Shown here: positions 7,655-13,078 of the stretch, piece after piece | How the letters are laid out: each line of letters begins with the position of its first letter | Numbering within the stretch: the stretch's first letter is position 1 | Origin: an uncultured Lachnospiraceae bacterium | GTDB taxonomy: Bacteria; Bacillota; Clostridia; Lachnospirales; Lachnospiraceae | Direction: 5' to 3' | Assembly: GCA_937965795.1 (NCBI GenBank) | Contig: CALCMD010000028.1 | Span: forward strand, 1 to 19,095 | DNA length: 19,095 nucleotides | Translations under genes and position numbers: made by a program | Notes under the pieces: generated by a model | What the model saw: only the letters and a program-made list of their open reading frames with translations | What the model was told of the DNA's origin: nothing | Database searches by the model: none

Positions 7655-8020
7655 TTATTTTCCCAAAGCATGTTTTTTGATGGCTGCAAAGGAAGTATCA
7701 CTGATAATATGCTCCATCTTGCAGGCATCTTCGGATGCGGTTTTTTCATCAACACCGAGACGCATCAAAAACTGTGTGAGAAGTGTATGACGTTCATAAA
7801 TTTTTTTTGCAATTTTTTGGCCATCCTCCGTCAAAGTCAGGTATCCGTGTTTGTCCATGATCACGTAGTTCGCATTTTTTAAAAGACTGATGGCACGACT
7901 GACGCTTGGTTTCGTGTAACCCATATATTCAGCGACGTCCACGGAACGAACGACACTCATTTTTTGAGATAAAACTAAAATGGTTTCAAGATACATTTCG
8001 CCAGATTCCTGCAAGTGCAT
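7655..8020 (-). CDS. DtxR-family metal-dependent repressor, iron type, short form
   Basis: Transcription regulator of 121 residues expected to repress metal-uptake genes when its metal is bound. A winged helix (about 8-65, with SVDVAEYMGYTKPSVSRAISLLKNANYV) precedes the dimerisation and metal-binding helices. The ligand positions SGEMYLETI (M9), ERH (H78) and DACKMEH (C100, E103, H104) match the DtxR/IdeR iron pattern, which has Met and Cys; manganese-type MntR has Glu at the Cys position. The SH3 domain of DtxR is missing. I chose ATG 8020 because AGGAGG at 8029-8034 sits 8 bases upstream; the open frame runs 36 codons further but that part is not family-like. The likely targets are the feo genes nearby, which carry repeated palindromic boxes. 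Confidence 0.88.
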   Translation of the reverse strand: MHLQESGEMYLETILVLSQKMSVVRSVDVAEYMGYTKPSVSRAISLLKNANYVIMDKHGYLTLTEDGQKIAKKIYERHTLLTQFLMRLGVDEKTASEDACKMEHIISDTSFAAIKKHALGK

Positions 8021-8143
8021 GACGATGACCTCCTTTTCTGATTGTAAAAGTACTATAAGGGTAACATAGAATAGAAAAACTTTCAAGTCACTTTGTCTGT
8101 CAATGACATTGAAAATTTGCATAGGCAATGAGGCGAAGCATGT

Positions 8144-8584
8144 TTAACGACTCATTTCATGATGCGCGTTCTCCGCCTCTTTCTTTGTATGCTGAATCGT
8201 TCCTGCCGGATGGTGTGGCGGGGCATAAATGGAAGATATTTTTAACGGGACTCTTCCAATATTTATCACATTGTGCCAGGTTCCTGCCGGGACAAAAATC
8301 GTATCTCCAACGCAGGCTTTTTCGCAAAAAGTCAACTGATTTTCGCAATCTCCCATTTTTACCTGAGCCATTCCCTGTTCTATCCGTAGAAACTGATCTG
8401 TATCCTCGTGAATTTCCAGGCCAATATCTGAACATACCGGAATACACATAAGCGTCATTTGTGCGTAGCAGCCGGTCCAGAGCGCGGTACGATAATTTGT
8501 ATTTTGTATTGCCTTTTGCGCAGCATTTGTTACATAAGGTTCTGGTCCAAAATCCGTTTGCGATTCGAAACAACTGATATTCAT
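8144..8584 (-). CDS. Small cupin-domain protein
   Basis: Single-domain cupin of 146 residues with unknown substrate. Cupin motif 1 is seen as GLEIHEDTDQFLRIEQG and motif 2 as GDTIFVPAGTWHNVIN. Motif 1 keeps one His, but an Asp and a Gln occupy the positions of the usual second His and Glu, so metal binding may differ. The tail with YAPPHHPAGT is typical of a widespread uncharacterised cupin group in Firmicutes. ATG 8584 is preferred, with AAAGG 6 bases upstream; a GTG two codons earlier is possible. It lies upstream of the DtxR-type gene on the same strand, 123 bases away, and is divergent from the feo cluster. Shared iron or redox biology is only suggested by position. Confidence 0.85.
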   Translation of the reverse strand: MNISCFESQTDFGPEPYVTNAAQKAIQNTNYRTALWTGCYAQMTLMCIPVCSDIGLEIHEDTDQFLRIEQGMAQVKMGDCENQLTFCEKACVGDTIFVPAGTWHNVINIGRVPLKISSIYAPPHHPAGTIQHTKKEAENAHHEMSR

Positions 8585-8608
8585 AAGCACCTTTATGATT
8601 TTTTATAG

Positions 8609-8614
8609 ATTATA
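8609..8614 (-). promoter_or_regulatory. Possible -10 element for the cupin gene
   Basis: A perfect TATAAT on the minus strand lies 24 bases upstream of the cupin start. There is no recognisable -35 at the right distance, so this is a weak call. Confidence 0.35.
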
Positions 8615-8731
8615 TGCAGCACAGATTTTGTGTTATGAAAATTTTTTGTTATATGCCAATTTTAGAGTTTCCAGGGGTGCGGGGATTGGTTCGTATTCCT
8701 TTGAAAAGGAATGGAAAACAGAAAAAAGCAG

Positions 8732-8760
8732 TTGACAAATGAGTTAGCATGGGGTAACAT
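8732..8760 (+). promoter_or_regulatory. Promoter of the feo cluster, overlapped by an iron-box candidate
   Basis: TTGACA (8732-8737), a 17-base spacer and TAACAT (8755-8760) form a good sigma-A promoter. The first palindromic box (8744-8757) covers most of the spacer and the start of the -10. A bound repressor would therefore block RNA polymerase directly. Confidence 0.75.
8744..8757. promoter_or_regulatory. Candidate iron-regulator box 1
   Basis: TTAGC-ATGG-GGTAA is one mismatch from the shared pattern TTAGC-N4-GCTAA; flanking G and C extend the symmetry. It overlaps the feo promoter. Confidence 0.6.
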
Positions 8761-8769
8761 ATAGAAAGG

Positions 8770-8783
8770 TTAGCGAAGGCTAA
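8770..8783. promoter_or_regulatory. Candidate iron-regulator box 2
   Basis: TTAGC-GAAG-GCTAA has perfect 5-bp arms. It starts 26 bases after box 1, near or just downstream of the expected transcription start. Confidence 0.65.
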
Positions 8784-8803
8784 TCGTTTGTTTGGATTGA
8801 TGG

Positions 8804-8817
8804 TTAGGATATGCTAA
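8804..8817. promoter_or_regulatory. Candidate iron-regulator box 3
   Basis: TTAGG-ATAT-GCTAA has one arm mismatch. It lies in the leader 31 bases before the first feoA start. Confidence 0.6.
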
Positions 8818-8848
8818 TTGAAAAATGTAAAGTAAGGAAGGATGAGGT

Positions 8849-9061
8849 ATGATGCCATTGACGTTGGCGGATATTGGAGAAGAGAACACGATCCGGAAAA
8901 TCGGTGGAAAGCCGGAGGTAAAAAAGCATCTGGAAAATCTGGGTTTTGTGGTGGGTGGGAATGTTACGGTCATCACGACGCTGTCGGGCAATGTAATCGT
9001 AAGCGTAAAAGAAGCCCGCGTAGCCATCAGCAGAGAAATGGCGCAGAAAATCATGATATGA
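8849..9061 (+). CDS. feoA: FeoA domain protein, first copy
   Basis: Small cytoplasmic SH3-like protein of 70 residues that assists the ferrous iron transporter FeoB. The FeoA pattern is seen in PLTLADIGEENTIRKIGG, followed by LENLGFVVGGNVTVITTLSG and NVIVSVKEARVAISREMAQKI. It is the first gene of the cluster, behind a promoter with three palindromic boxes. Two adjacent ATG codons (8849 and 8852) could each start it; GGAAGGATGAGG lies just upstream. It diverges strongly from the second FeoA, so the two are not a recent duplication. Confidence 0.9.
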   Translation: MMPLTLADIGEENTIRKIGGKPEVKKHLENLGFVVGGNVTVITTLSGNVIVSVKEARVAISREMAQKIMI

Positions 9062-9081
9062 AAGGCAGGAGGATGTGAAAG

Positions 9082-9303
9082 ATGAAAACACTCAGACAGG
9101 CGAAGATTGGAGACACGGTAAAGGTCATTAAACTTCACGGGGAAGGAGCGGTGAAGCGCCGTATCATGGATATGGGAATTACGAAAGGCGTGGAGGTTCA
9201 GATTCGAAAGGTTGCCCCGCTTGGAGATCCTGTGGAGGTAACAGTACGGGGATATGAGCTTTCTCTGCGAAAAGCGGATGCCGAGATGATAGAAGTGGAG
9301 TAA
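9082..9303 (+). CDS. feoA: FeoA domain protein, second copy
   Basis: Second FeoA-type protein, 73 residues, closer to the standard family form. It contains RQAKIGDTVKVIKLHGEG, RRIMDMGITKGVEVQIRKVAPLGDP and VTVRGYELSLRKADAEMIEVE. It starts 20 bases after the first feoA with AGGAGG in the gap, so the two are co-translated from one message. A short stem with a T run follows its stop codon, before feoB. Two FeoA proteins next to one FeoB is a common clostridial arrangement; whether they form a pair or act at different steps cannot be read from the sequence. Confidence 0.93.
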   Translation: MKTLRQAKIGDTVKVIKLHGEGAVKRRIMDMGITKGVEVQIRKVAPLGDPVEVTVRGYELSLRKADAEMIEVE

Positions 9304-9308
9304 ATCGT

Positions 9309-9332
9309 ATATGGGGCCTGCCCCATATTTTT
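9309..9332 (+). terminator. Hairpin terminator or attenuator between feoA and feoB
   Basis: ATATGGGG (9309-9316), loop CCTG, CCCCATAT (9321-9328) form a perfect 8-bp stem running into TTTTT. It could end the feoA-feoA transcript or reduce read-through into feoB. Confidence 0.75.
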
Positions 9333-9343
9333 CGGGCGAAGTG

Positions 9344-9357
9344 TTAGCAAATGCTAA
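9344..9357. promoter_or_regulatory. Candidate iron-regulator box 4, before feoB
   Basis: TTAGC-AAAT-GCTAA has perfect arms. It lies 12 bases after the feoA terminator and 22 bases before feoB, where an internal, separately regulated promoter would be expected. I could not find a strong -35/-10 pair. Confidence 0.65.
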
Positions 9358-9379
9358 TAAAGAAAGAGAGGAAAAGATT

Positions 9380-11779
9380 ATGGATTTGAGAATTGCGCTT
9401 GCAGGAAATCCAAACTGCGGCAAAACGACTCTGTTTAATGCGCTTACAGGGTCAAATCAGTTTGTGGGAAACTGGCCGGGCGTGACGGTGGAAAAGAAGG
9501 AAGGAAAGTTAAAAAAGCATGACGGAGTCATTATCACGGACCTTCCGGGTATTTATTCCCTTTCTCCTTATACACTGGAGGAAGTGGTAGCGCGTAATTA
9601 TCTGATTCAGGAAAGGCCGAATGCGATTTTAAATCTTGTGGATGGCACGAATCTGGAGCGAAATCTGTATCTGACCACACAGCTTACCGAACTGGGGATT
9701 CCGGTAGTGGTTGCCGTGAATATGATGGATATTGTGCGAAAGAATGGCGATAAAATTCATATCGAGGAGCTGTCAAGAGAGCTGGGATGCAAGGTGGTAG
9801 AAATCTCCGCTCTGAAAGGCTTTGGTATCATGGAAGCGGCGGAGGCGGCGATTGACGCCGCAAAGAGTGCAAAGACTGTGCCCATGCATACGTTTTCGGG
9901 GACGGTGGAACATGCGATTGCCCATATTGAAGAAGCAACCGTACATAATATGCCTGAGGAGAAGCAGAGATGGTATGCGATTAAGATTTTCGAGCGGGAT
10001 GATAAAGTCTTAGAACAGCTTGGAATCGAAAAAGATGTGATGGAGCATATTGAGTCGGACATTCGGGCGGCAGAAAAAGAGTGCGAAGATGATGCGGAAA
10101 GTATTATCACGAATGAACGTTATCTTTACATTGCATCTATCTTAAAAGGATGTTATAAAAAGAAAGAGGCGGGTAAGCTTTCCACCTCGGATAAAATTGA
10201 TAAAGTAGTAACGAATCGTTTTGCAGCGCTCCCTATTTTTGCGGCGATTATGTTTCTGGTGTATTATCTTTCCGTATCGACCGTTGGAACGATGGCAACG
10301 GACTGGATGAATGACGGTGTGTTTGGGGAAGGATGGCATCTGTTTGGCATCGGGACCGCCGATTACGAAGAGGATAGGAATGCTTATGCAGAGAAGTATG
10401 TATTCACTGAGGAAGTAAAAGCTGCGGTTGATGCGGCGGCTGCGGAAGAGGTGATCGGAGCGGAGGATATTCAGGGAGCTATCGCGGAGGGAGATTTCGC
10501 TGCCTTTGAAGAAGCCTATGGCTCTTACGGGGACTCCCTGGCAGAAGAAGGGTATGACATTTCAGAGACTGTGGATGCGGCGCTGGAGAGCGAGGATGTA
10601 CCGGATACTTCCGCTTACGGCGTGTGGGTTCCAGGTATTCCGGTTCTGGCAGAAAATGCGCTGGATGCCGTGAACTGTGCAGGATGGCTGAAAGGGCTTC
10701 TGCTGGACGGCGTGATTGGCGGTGTGGGAGCGGTGCTGGGATTTGTGCCGCAGATGCTGGTGCTGTTTATTCTGCTGGCATTTCTGGAGGCATGCGGCTA
10801 TATGGCACGAATCGCTTTCGTACTTGACCGTGTATTCCGGAAATTTGGTTTGTCCGGTAAATCCTTTATCCCGATGCTGATTGGAACAGGATGCGGGGTT
10901 CCGGGGATTATGGCGTCGAGAACGATTGAAAATGAACGTGACCGCCGTATGACGATTATGACGACGACATTTATCCCCTGCGGCGCGAAGCTTCCGATCA
11001 TTGCCCTGATTGCTTCGGCTCTGTTTGGCGGCGCATGGTGGGTGGCGCCGAGCGCATATTTTCTGGGTATTGCTGCGATCATCATTTCAGGAATCATGTT
11101 GAAGAAAACGAAAATGTTTGCAGGTGATCCGGCGCCGTTTGTCATGGAGCTTCCGGCATACCACTGGCCGACAGTTGGAAATGTACTGCGTTCCATGTGG
11201 GAGAGAGCAAGCTCCTTTATAAAAAAAGCAGGGACGATTATTCTTCTTTCTTCTATTATCATCTGGCTGGGCTCTACGCTGGGAATGGTAGACGGAAGCT
11301 TTGGATTCAGTCCGGATATGGAGCTTGAGGACAGTGTTTTAGGTATGGTTGGAAATGCGATCTGCTGGATTTTTGCGCCGCTTGGATTCGGAAATATCAA
11401 AGCAGCTATCGCCACGATCATGGGTCTTGTAGCAAAGGAAGAAGTAGTAGGCGTCTTTGGCGTCCTGGATTTTGAGGGTATGACGCAGCTTGCAGGATAT
11501 TCGTTCCTTATCTTTAACCTGCTGTGTGCTCCGTGCTTTGCAGCCATTGGCGCCATTCGAAGAGAGATGAACAACGCAAAGTGGACGGCTTTTGCGATTG
11601 CTTATCAGTGTGGGTTTGCCTATGCGATCGCTCTGATCGTTTATCAGTTTGGGCTGCTCTTTAGCGGCGCTGGCAATCCTGTCGGCGTGATAGCGGCTCT
11701 GGCGGTTACGGCATGGATTCTGTATCTGTTGTTTAAGCCTTACAGGGAAGCGACGATTCTTGATCAGAAAGTCGCATAA
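9380..11779 (+). CDS. feoB: Ferrous iron transporter FeoB with an acidic extracytoplasmic insert
   Basis: Inner-membrane Fe(II) transporter of 799 residues. The N-terminal G domain has G1 GNPNCGKTT (9-17), G3 DLPGIYS (54-60), NMMD (about 116-119) and SALKG. A helical domain follows, then the membrane core with conserved GYMARIAFVLDR, GKSFIPMLIGTGCGVPGIM and FIPCGAKLPI. Between the first membrane helix (about 281-309) and the next conserved block (near 425) lies a roughly 100-residue stretch rich in Glu, Asp and Ala, clearly longer than in E. coli FeoB. I chose ATG 9380 with GAGGAAAA upstream; an in-frame ATG at 9311 would begin inside the terminator hairpin. The box at 9344-9357 suggests iron control. 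Confidence 0.96.
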   Translation: MDLRIALAGNPNCGKTTLFNALTGSNQFVGNWPGVTVEKKEGKLKKHDGVIITDLPGIYSLSPYTLEEVVARNYLIQERPNAILNLVDGTNLERNLYLTTQLTELGIPVVVAVNMMDIVRKNGDKIHIEELSRELGCKVVEISALKGFGIMEAAEAAIDAAKSAKTVPMHTFSGTVEHAIAHIEEATVHNMPEEKQRWYAIKIFERDDKVLEQLGIEKDVMEHIESDIRAAEKECEDDAESIITNERYLYIASILKGCYKKKEAGKLSTSDKIDKVVTNRFAALPIFAAIMFLVYYLSVSTVGTMATDWMNDGVFGEGWHLFGIGTADYEEDRNAYAEKYVFTEEVKAAVDAAAAEEVIGAEDIQGAIAEGDFAAFEEAYGSYGDSLAEEGYDISETVDAALESEDVPDTSAYGVWVPGIPVLAENALDAVNCAGWLKGLLLDGVIGGVGAVLGFVPQMLVLFILLAFLEACGYMARIAFVLDRVFRKFGLSGKSFIPMLIGTGCGVPGIMASRTIENERDRRMTIMTTTFIPCGAKLPIIALIASALFGGAWWVAPSAYFLGIAAIIISGIMLKKTKMFAGDPAPFVMELPAYHWPTVGNVLRSMWERASSFIKKAGTIILLSSIIIWLGSTLGMVDGSFGFSPDMELEDSVLGMVGNAICWIFAPLGFGNIKAAIATIMGLVAKEEVVGVFGVLDFEGMTQLAGYSFLIFNLLCAPCFAAIGAIRREMNNAKWTAFAIAYQCGFAYAIALIVYQFGLLFSGAGNPVGVIAALAVTAWILYLLFKPYREATILDQKVA

Positions 11780-11800
11780 AAATTTTAAGGAGGGAAAGAA

Positions 11801-11968
11801 ATGGTATCCTGGATGATGGAGAATCTGTCAACGATTCTGATTGCGATCGGCCTGATTTTGCTGGTATATGCAATTATTGCGAAAATGGTGAAAGATAAAA
11901 AACAGGGAAAATCCTCCTGTGGGTGCGATTGCGGAAGTTGTGGCGGCGCCTGCCATTACAAAAAATAG
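11801..11968 (+). CDS. FeoB-associated Cys-rich membrane protein
   Basis: Tiny membrane protein of 55 residues, directly after feoB with AAGGAGGG as ribosome site. One membrane helix (about 10-27) is followed by a basic stretch and a cysteine cluster C40, C42, C44, C47, C51 with a nearby His. This architecture matches the FeoB_associated family (a FeoC-like partner found mostly in Firmicutes). The cysteines may hold a metal or an iron-sulfur cluster and pass iron to or from FeoB; that role is inference. Confidence 0.88.
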   Translation: MVSWMMENLSTILIAIGLILLVYAIIAKMVKDKKQGKSSCGCDCGSCGGACHYKK

Positions 11969-11996
11969 AAGGTTTTCTGTACAGGAAAGCATGGGA

Positions 11997-12040
11997 AAAG
12001 CTGTCGCGGAAAAAGAGATTCTGCGGCGGCCTTTCTTTTT
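11997..12040 (+). terminator. Probable intrinsic terminator after the FeoB-associated gene
   Basis: GCTGTCGC (12000-12007) can pair with GCGGCGGC (12023-12030) through eight pairs, two of them G-U. Flanking AAA/TTT adds to the stem, and TTTCTTTTT follows to 12040. The 15-base loop lowers confidence. Confidence 0.55.
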
Positions 12041-12048
12041 ATAAAGAG

Positions 12049-12062
12049 TAAGCATATGCTAA
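12049..12062. promoter_or_regulatory. Candidate iron-regulator box 5, before the DUF2325 gene
   Basis: TAAGC-ATAT-GCTAA has one arm mismatch to the shared pattern. It starts 9 bases after the preceding terminator and ends 22 bases before the DUF2325 start, the same spacing to the start codon as box 4 shows to feoB. Confidence 0.6.
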
Positions 12063-12084
12063 TTATAGAAAATGGAGGTATTGC

Positions 12085-12363
12085 ATGAGTATTGTAATTG
12101 TTGGAGGAAATGAATGTATGGAGAGACAATATAAAGAAACCTGTCAGGCGTATGGGTGCAGTGCGAAAGTTTTTACGAGAATGAAGGACGGACTGAAGCG
12201 GAAGATGGGAACTCCTGACCTTTTGGTACTTTTTACGAATACGACATCTCATAAAATGGTGCGTTGTGCCCTGGACGGAACAAAAGGGATGGATACTGTG
12301 ATTGCACGTTCCCATTCCAGTTCCATATCTGCATTAAAAAAGATTTTGATGGAACACGTATAA
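12085..12363 (+). CDS. DUF2325 family protein
   Basis: Small cytoplasmic protein of 92 residues of unknown function. The N-terminus MSIVIVGGNECMERQYKETC and the pattern around LLVLFTNTTSHKMVRCALDG and VIARSHSSSISALKKIL match the DUF2325 family, which has a Rossmann-like fold. ATGGAGGTATTG upstream provides the ribosome site. It forms its own short unit with the DUF3793 gene (50-base gap) behind a palindromic box like those of feoA and feoB, which suggests joint control by iron. C11, C20 and C25 could bind metal or disulfide, but this is not shown. Confidence 0.85.
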   Translation: MSIVIVGGNECMERQYKETCQAYGCSAKVFTRMKDGLKRKMGTPDLLVLFTNTTSHKMVRCALDGTKGMDTVIARSHSSSISALKKILMEHV

Positions 12364-12413
12364 TCATTTTTCGACAGGAAAAGATAAAAAGAGAAAGATT
12401 TATGGAGGGAAAG

Positions 12414-12965
12414 ATGTCAGAGGAAATGATTATTCAGTACTGTGCGCCTACGCTGGCAGGACTCAAGACGGGCAGTCTGTTTTCCTGTGCATGTCAGACA
12501 AAAGAAGAAATCCAAAGAGACATTCGGCGGCTGAATCGTTTGCTGGGGCATAAGGGAATTCGAATCGTGCCGGTGCGGTATGAGAAGCAGAGGGCGTTGA
12601 TTTATTTGTATCGTCCTAATTATCTGAGAAGAGATTTCTCTGACCGGGAGGCTGCCGATTTGCTGGAACAGTATGGATATACGGCGGAAAGCCCGGAGCG
12701 CTGTCTGGTCCGGCTGGTAGAACGTCTGAAGGACGGCGGGGAATTTCCACATGAAATCGGACTGTTTTTGGGGTATCCTCCGGAGGATGTCAGAGGATTT
12801 ATTGAAAACAGGGCATACGGCTGCAAATGTTTCGGATGCTGGAAAGTGTACGGGGATGAGGAGAAAGCAAAGCAGACGTTTTTTCTTTATAAAACATGTA
12901 CGGACATTTATTATGACAAATGGCTGAGCGGACAGTATAATTTATATAGTTTAACGGTGAAATAG
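12414..12965 (+). CDS. DUF3793 family protein
   Basis: Cytoplasmic protein of 183 residues without known function. Family features are the opening CAPTLAGLKTGSLFSC, a middle part RIVPVRYEKQRALIYLYRP and the closing blocks FPHEIGLFLGYPPEDVRGFI, GCKCFGCWKVYGD and KTCTDIYY. Several conserved Cys residues (GCKCFGCW) suggest metal or redox chemistry. I chose ATG 12414 with GGAGGG 5 bases upstream; the frame is open for 50 codons further, but that part overlaps DUF2325 and is not family-like. DUF3793 genes are often seen near feo genes in Clostridia (from memory). No terminator is evident between its stop and the next promoter 10 bases on. Confidence 0.86.
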   Translation: MSEEMIIQYCAPTLAGLKTGSLFSCACQTKEEIQRDIRRLNRLLGHKGIRIVPVRYEKQRALIYLYRPNYLRRDFSDREAADLLEQYGYTAESPERCLVRLVERLKDGGEFPHEIGLFLGYPPEDVRGFIENRAYGCKCFGCWKVYGDEEKAKQTFFLYKTCTDIYYDKWLSGQYNLYSLTVK

Positions 12966-12975
12966 ACTTTTCAAA

Positions 12976-12991
12976 TTGACAAAATTGTCAA
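12976..12991. repeat. Inverted repeat over the -35 of the GH84 promoter
   Basis: TTGACAA, two bases AA, TTGTCAA: exact 7-bp arms. Part of the symmetry comes from the -35 itself, so it may be chance, but its place would suit a repressor or activator site. Confidence 0.5.
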
Positions 12992-13004
12992 AGACTCCTA
13001 TAAT
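12976..13004 (+). promoter_or_regulatory. Perfect sigma-A promoter of the GH84 gene
   Basis: TTGACA (12976-12981), a 17-base spacer and TATAAT (12999-13004) are all consensus. The leader is about 65 bases. The -35 lies inside an inverted repeat (12976-12991), and a second inverted repeat is found at 13028-13047. Confidence 0.92.
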
Positions 13005-13027
13005 AAAATATGTATACTGTACAAAAA

Positions 13028-13047
13028 TTATTGCCAAATGGCAATAA
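13028..13047. repeat. Perfect inverted repeat in the GH84 leader, operator candidate
   Basis: TTATTGCC, spacer AAAT, GGCAATAA: exact 8-bp arms about 17 bases downstream of the expected transcription start. No T run follows, which argues against a terminator. It most resembles a repressor operator; a roadblock or mRNA hairpin is possible. Confidence 0.65.
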
Positions 13048-13078
13048 AATTGTAACAAATATATAAGGGAGGATGACG

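Noticed and set aside
8021..8128. 36-codon N-terminal extension of the DtxR-type regulator
   Set aside because: AGGAGG is placed for ATG 8020, and the family begins with the metal-binding MYLETI segment close to its N-terminus.
8157..8573. 138-codon minus-strand frame overlapping the cupin gene
   Set aside because: It is the same strand in another frame; the cupin frame has both family motifs.
9311..9379. Earlier in-frame start for FeoB
   Set aside because: The extra 23 residues would be encoded by the terminator hairpin and the palindromic box; ATG 9380 has its own ribosome site and a family-like N-terminus.
8770..9423. 217-codon open frame on the minus strand across both feoA genes
   Set aside because: Both FeoA proteins on the plus strand are clear family members, and this frame also crosses the boxes and terminator.
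10798..11574. 258-codon open frame on the minus strand
   Set aside because: It lies entirely antisense to the conserved membrane core of feoB and has no family resemblance or ribosome site; it is a shadow of the coding strand.
12264..12413. 50-codon N-terminal extension of the DUF3793 protein
   Set aside because: It overlaps the DUF2325 gene in another frame; ATG 12414 has a GGAGGG ribosome site.
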